This document shows positions 61,527-64,000 of a stretch of DNA of 64,000 bases, piece after piece. The notes below the pieces were generated by a model that had not been told where the DNA came from, searched no databases, and was given only the letters and a program-made list of their open reading frames with translations. Made by a program: the position numbers and the translations under genes. Position 1 is the first letter of the stretch. Every line of letters begins with the position of its first letter. Source of the stretch: Paraburkholderia piptadeniae (GTDB taxonomy: Bacteria > Pseudomonadota > Gammaproteobacteria > Burkholderiales > Burkholderiaceae); the NCBI RefSeq assembly GCF_900007165.1, contig NZ_CYGY02000021.1, positions 2,877 to 66,876 on the forward strand, written 5' to 3'.

Positions 61527-63179
61527 ATGGACAAATCCACTAGCAATGAAGTGAGGGTGCTCGTCGCGCGCAAGATCCTGACGATGAATCCGCATCAGCC
61601 GCTCGCCACGCACGTGGCGATACGCGACGGCAAGATCCTGTCAGTCGGCACGCTTGAAGACATGCGTCAATGGACCGACGTGGAACCGGACACTACCTTT
61701 CGCGACAAGGTCCTGATGCCTGGCCTTGTCGAAGGTCATTCACATCTGATGGAAGGTGCAATGTGGAGCGAGGTTTACGTCGGCTACTACGAACGGCGTG
61801 GCCCCGACGGCAAACGCTGGCCAGGTTTAAAGACCCTCGATGCGGTGATCGCGCGCCTGCAGGAAGCCGAGCACAAGGTCGAAGACCCCGATACGCCTTT
61901 GCTTGCCTGGGGCTTCGATCCGATTTTCTTCGGTAACGAGCGCCTCACAGCCAGTGATCTCGATCGCGTGTCGGCCACCCGCCCAATCGCAATCCTGCAC
62001 GCGAGCGTGCACCTGATGAATGTGAATACGCCGATGCTCGACATGTCGGGCATCGACGAGGACACCGACGTCGACGGCATCGTTCGCGATGCCAATGGCA
62101 GGTTAACCGGCGAATTGCAGGAATTTGCCGCGATGTTTCCGGTTTATCGCGTGATCGGCGACCGACTATCACCATCGGCCGCCGACAACCCGGAAGCGGT
62201 CTGGAATTTCGGCAACGTTGCGCAACTCGCGGGCGTCACGACGGCCACCGACCTGCTCAACGACCTGTCCGATAAGGGCCTCCGTAATCTCGTCGAGGTG
62301 ACGCGTGACGAAGAGTTCCCTATTCGTCTTGTGCCCGCGTTTGCACCACAGCGTAATCCCGAAGGCGGACCATCGCGAGTGCACACGGCGGTTGAATGCA
62401 ATTCAGCCAAGTTGCGCGCCGGCCCCGTGAAATTCATCGTCGACGGATCGATCCAGGGATTTACCGCACGCTTGCGCTGGCCCGGCTATCTGAATGGCCG
62501 ACCAAACGGCCTATGGTTGATTCCGCCCGAACAGTTTGTCGAAACCTTCCTCCCCTTTCACGAGGCCGGGCTACAGCTGCATATCCATACCAACGGCGAC
62601 GAAGCGACCGAACTCGTGCTCGACGCGATCGAGACGATCGTGAGCCGACATCCGCGCAGCGACCACCGGCATACGCTGCAGCACTGCCAGATGGCCGACG
62701 CGCGGCAGCTCGCGCGCGCAGCGCGCCTTGGCATGTGCGTGAACTTCTTCTCGAACCACATCTATTACTGGGGCGACGCGCACTATACGCAGACGATGGG
62801 CGCTGACCGAGCGAACCGCATGAATGCGGCGCGTACGGCGAGCGAGCTCGGCATCACCTTTGCCATGCACTCGGATGCGCCGATCACGCAGCTCAATCCT
62901 CTCTTTACCGCGTGGTGCGCGGTAACGCGGCAAACCTCATCGGGGCGTGTGCTTGGCGAAGCGGAACAATTGAGCGTCGACGATGCACTACGAGCGATCA
63001 CCCGTGGAGCAGCTTATACGATTGGCATGGACGACGTCATTGGGAGCATTGAGGTAGGCAAGTTCGCAGACTTCGCGGTGCTCGACGAAGATCCTTCTGA
63101 GGTTCCGGTCGAACGGCTCGGACAGTTGGCCGTCTGGGGCACCATACTCGGCGGCCGCGTCTTCAAGTCACCAACATGA
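61527..63179 (+). CDS. YtcJ-like metal-dependent amidohydrolase
   Basis: A 550-residue amidohydrolase of the YtcJ/exoenzyme-regulator type. The metal site motifs are GLVEGHSHLMEG (H71, H73), LQLHIHTNGDEATE, HTLQHCQMAD and FAMHSDAPITQLNP with the catalytic Asp. The small beta-sandwich at both ends (VLVARKILTMNP; GSIEVGKFADFAVLDEDP) is complete. The substrate is unknown; relatives cleave amides, formamides and cyclic imides. Its stop overlaps the start of the CobW-type gene (ATGA). That supports metal delivery to this enzyme. Confidence 0.88.
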   Translation: MDKSTSNEVRVLVARKILTMNPHQPLATHVAIRDGKILSVGTLEDMRQWTDVEPDTTFRDKVLMPGLVEGHSHLMEGAMWSEVYVGYYERRGPDGKRWPGLKTLDAVIARLQEAEHKVEDPDTPLLAWGFDPIFFGNERLTASDLDRVSATRPIAILHASVHLMNVNTPMLDMSGIDEDTDVDGIVRDANGRLTGELQEFAAMFPVYRVIGDRLSPSAADNPEAVWNFGNVAQLAGVTTATDLLNDLSDKGLRNLVEVTRDEEFPIRLVPAFAPQRNPEGGPSRVHTAVECNSAKLRAGPVKFIVDGSIQGFTARLRWPGYLNGRPNGLWLIPPEQFVETFLPFHEAGLQLHIHTNGDEATELVLDAIETIVSRHPRSDHRHTLQHCQMADARQLARAARLGMCVNFFSNHIYYWGDAHYTQTMGADRANRMNAARTASELGITFAMHSDAPITQLNPLFTAWCAVTRQTSSGRVLGEAEQLSVDDALRAITRGAAYTIGMDDVIGSIEVGKFADFAVLDEDPSEVPVERLGQLAVWGTILGGRVFKSPT

Positions 63180-64000
63180 TTGCCGCAGCGCAACCGCCGA
63201 TTCCGCTCGCCGTGATCGGCGGATATCTCGGCGCGGGCAAGACCACGATGATCAACGCGATGTTGGCCAACCCGCGTGGCCGCCACGTCACGGTGCTCGT
63301 CAACGACTTCGGCTCGATCAACATCGATGCTGCGCTCATCCGGGAGCGGAGCGACGACGTGATCGGCCTGGAGAACGGCTGCGTGTGCTGCACGATCGGC
63401 GGCAAGCTGGTGGAGACGCTGCTCGAGATAAGCGCGCGCGAAACGCGGCCCGATCTGCTCGTGATCGAAGCAAGCGGCGTATCCGACCCGGTGCGGATCG
63501 CACAAGTTGGTATGCTTGATCGCGCATTTCGCTTGCAGGGCATCGTCGTTGCGGTCGACGCCGATCGCATCGAAGAGACCCTCGCCGATCCGTATATCGG
63601 CGACATTGCGCGGCGACAGATCGAAGGCGCGACCGCGATCGCGCTGACCAAGACCGACTTGCTCAACGATGAGAAAGCCCGCACCGTGCGGTCGCACGTC
63701 CTGGAGTTTGCGCATACGCGGATCGTTTTCGAGGCCGATCAGGGCAAGGTGCCGGACGGGCTGTTCTTCAGCGACGACGCGCTCCCGCGCGAGCGAATCG
63801 GGTCGCGCCAGTACGCTGCTTCCACCCACCTTCCTGCAAATTTGCGCAGCTTCACGTTTCGATCTCGCGCGTGTTTCGAGCGGCAGCAACTGAAAGCCGC
63901 CTGCGCAACGTTCTCCAGCCGGCTGTTACGGGCCAAGGGGTTCGTACGTCTCGAAAATGGCGAGTGTGCGGAGATTCACGTGGTGGGAGATCGCGTGCAT
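63176..64000 (+). CDS. CobW/G3E-family GTPase (metallochaperone), runs off the window
   Basis: The first 275 residues of a COG0523 GTPase; the frame is open to the last base. The P-loop is GGYLGAGKTT (15-24), the zinc or metal motif is GCVCC (C69, C71, C72) in ENGCVCCTIGG, the Walker B-like part is LLVIEASGVSDP, and base recognition is TKTD. The C-terminal CobW_C domain has begun (ANLRSFTFRSRACFERQQL). ATG 63176 overlaps the amidohydrolase stop. G3E GTPases insert or deliver zinc, cobalt, nickel or iron. Coupling to an amidohydrolase suggests it loads that enzyme's metal site. Confidence 0.9.
   Translation, partial: MIAAAQPPIPLAVIGGYLGAGKTTMINAMLANPRGRHVTVLVNDFGSINIDAALIRERSDDVIGLENGCVCCTIGGKLVETLLEISARETRPDLLVIEASGVSDPVRIAQVGMLDRAFRLQGIVVAVDADRIEETLADPYIGDIARRQIEGATAIALTKTDLLNDEKARTVRSHVLEFAHTRIVFEADQGKVPDGLFFSDDALPRERIGSRQYAASTHLPANLRSFTFRSRACFERQQLKAACATFSSRLLRAKGFVRLENGECAEIHVVGDRVH

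Noticed and set aside
1..64000. CRISPR arrays, tRNA or rRNA genes, integrases, replication origins
   Set aside because: I looked for regular short repeats, tRNA-like cloverleaf motifs and integrase or Rep motifs and found none that I could support. The region is therefore not called a prophage, ICE or plasmid.

Overview
The window looks like a stretch of a Burkholderiaceae genome (Burkholderia sensu lato, most like Caballeronia or Paraburkholderia). The signs are high GC, a dense mix of MFS, LysR and IclR genes, GGAG-type ribosome sites, a Burkholderia-style ClcB channel and OmpR-type regulator, and beta-alanine genes of the mmsA type. It is a catabolic accessory region. No rRNA, tRNA, CRISPR array, phage or plasmid replication gene was seen.

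Region by region. (1) 0-1.9 kb: an IS110-family element next to the decayed 3' end of a thiol dioxygenase gene. (2) 1.8-14 kb: an uncharacterised catabolic cluster with an MFS importer, two-subunit aconitase X, a ClcB-like channel, an IclR regulator, a two-subunit ThDP decarboxylase, a GntR/UTRA regulator, a GMC oxidoreductase and an MHS importer. The decarboxylase and GMC promoters are duplicated copies carrying the same tandem operator. (3) 14.2-17.3 kb: an IclR regulator, a long empty stretch, an AhpD-like protein and an orphan LivK-type binding protein. (4) 17.5-28.4 kb: a minus-strand cluster with an amino-acid permease, a cystathionine-lyase-like enzyme, a TTC38-like TPR protein, an amidase, a (methyl)malonate-semialdehyde dehydrogenase and an omega-aminotransferase, with a LysR gene at each end. 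It reads as release and breakdown of a beta-alanine-like amino acid. (5) 28.5-32.3 kb: a patchy region with a GNAT, an IS5 remnant, a response regulator, an SDR and a ROK remnant. (6) 32.3-57 kb: a large high-GC catabolic island. It holds a TauD-like dioxygenase, three importers of two families plus a fourth with the sulfatase, a thiol dioxygenase, IclR regulators, a CoA-transferase/hydratase/CoA-transferase-like/CoA-ligase operon, an arylsulfatase with its formylglycine-generating enzyme, an aldehyde dehydrogenase, an FAD protein and a second GMC oxidoreductase. An internally deleted group II intron sits exactly behind the sulfatase terminator. (7) 57-59.5 kb: a graveyard of four or five broken genes, one split by an inversion. 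(8) 59.8-64 kb: an operon of a DUF3311 protein, an SSS symporter, a YtcJ-like amidohydrolase and a CobW-type GTPase that runs off the window.

The most interesting observation is a 15-bp palindrome, TCCTA-N5-TAGGA, found before almost every transcription unit of region 6 and next to the related IclR gene at 14 kb. It ties genes 20 kb apart into one probable IclR regulon: uptake, sulfate-ester cleavage, alcohol and aldehyde oxidation, CoA activation and beta-oxidation-like steps. The substrate cannot be named from sequence alone. A second, independent operator family (GTATC-N2-GATAC) links the genes of region 2.
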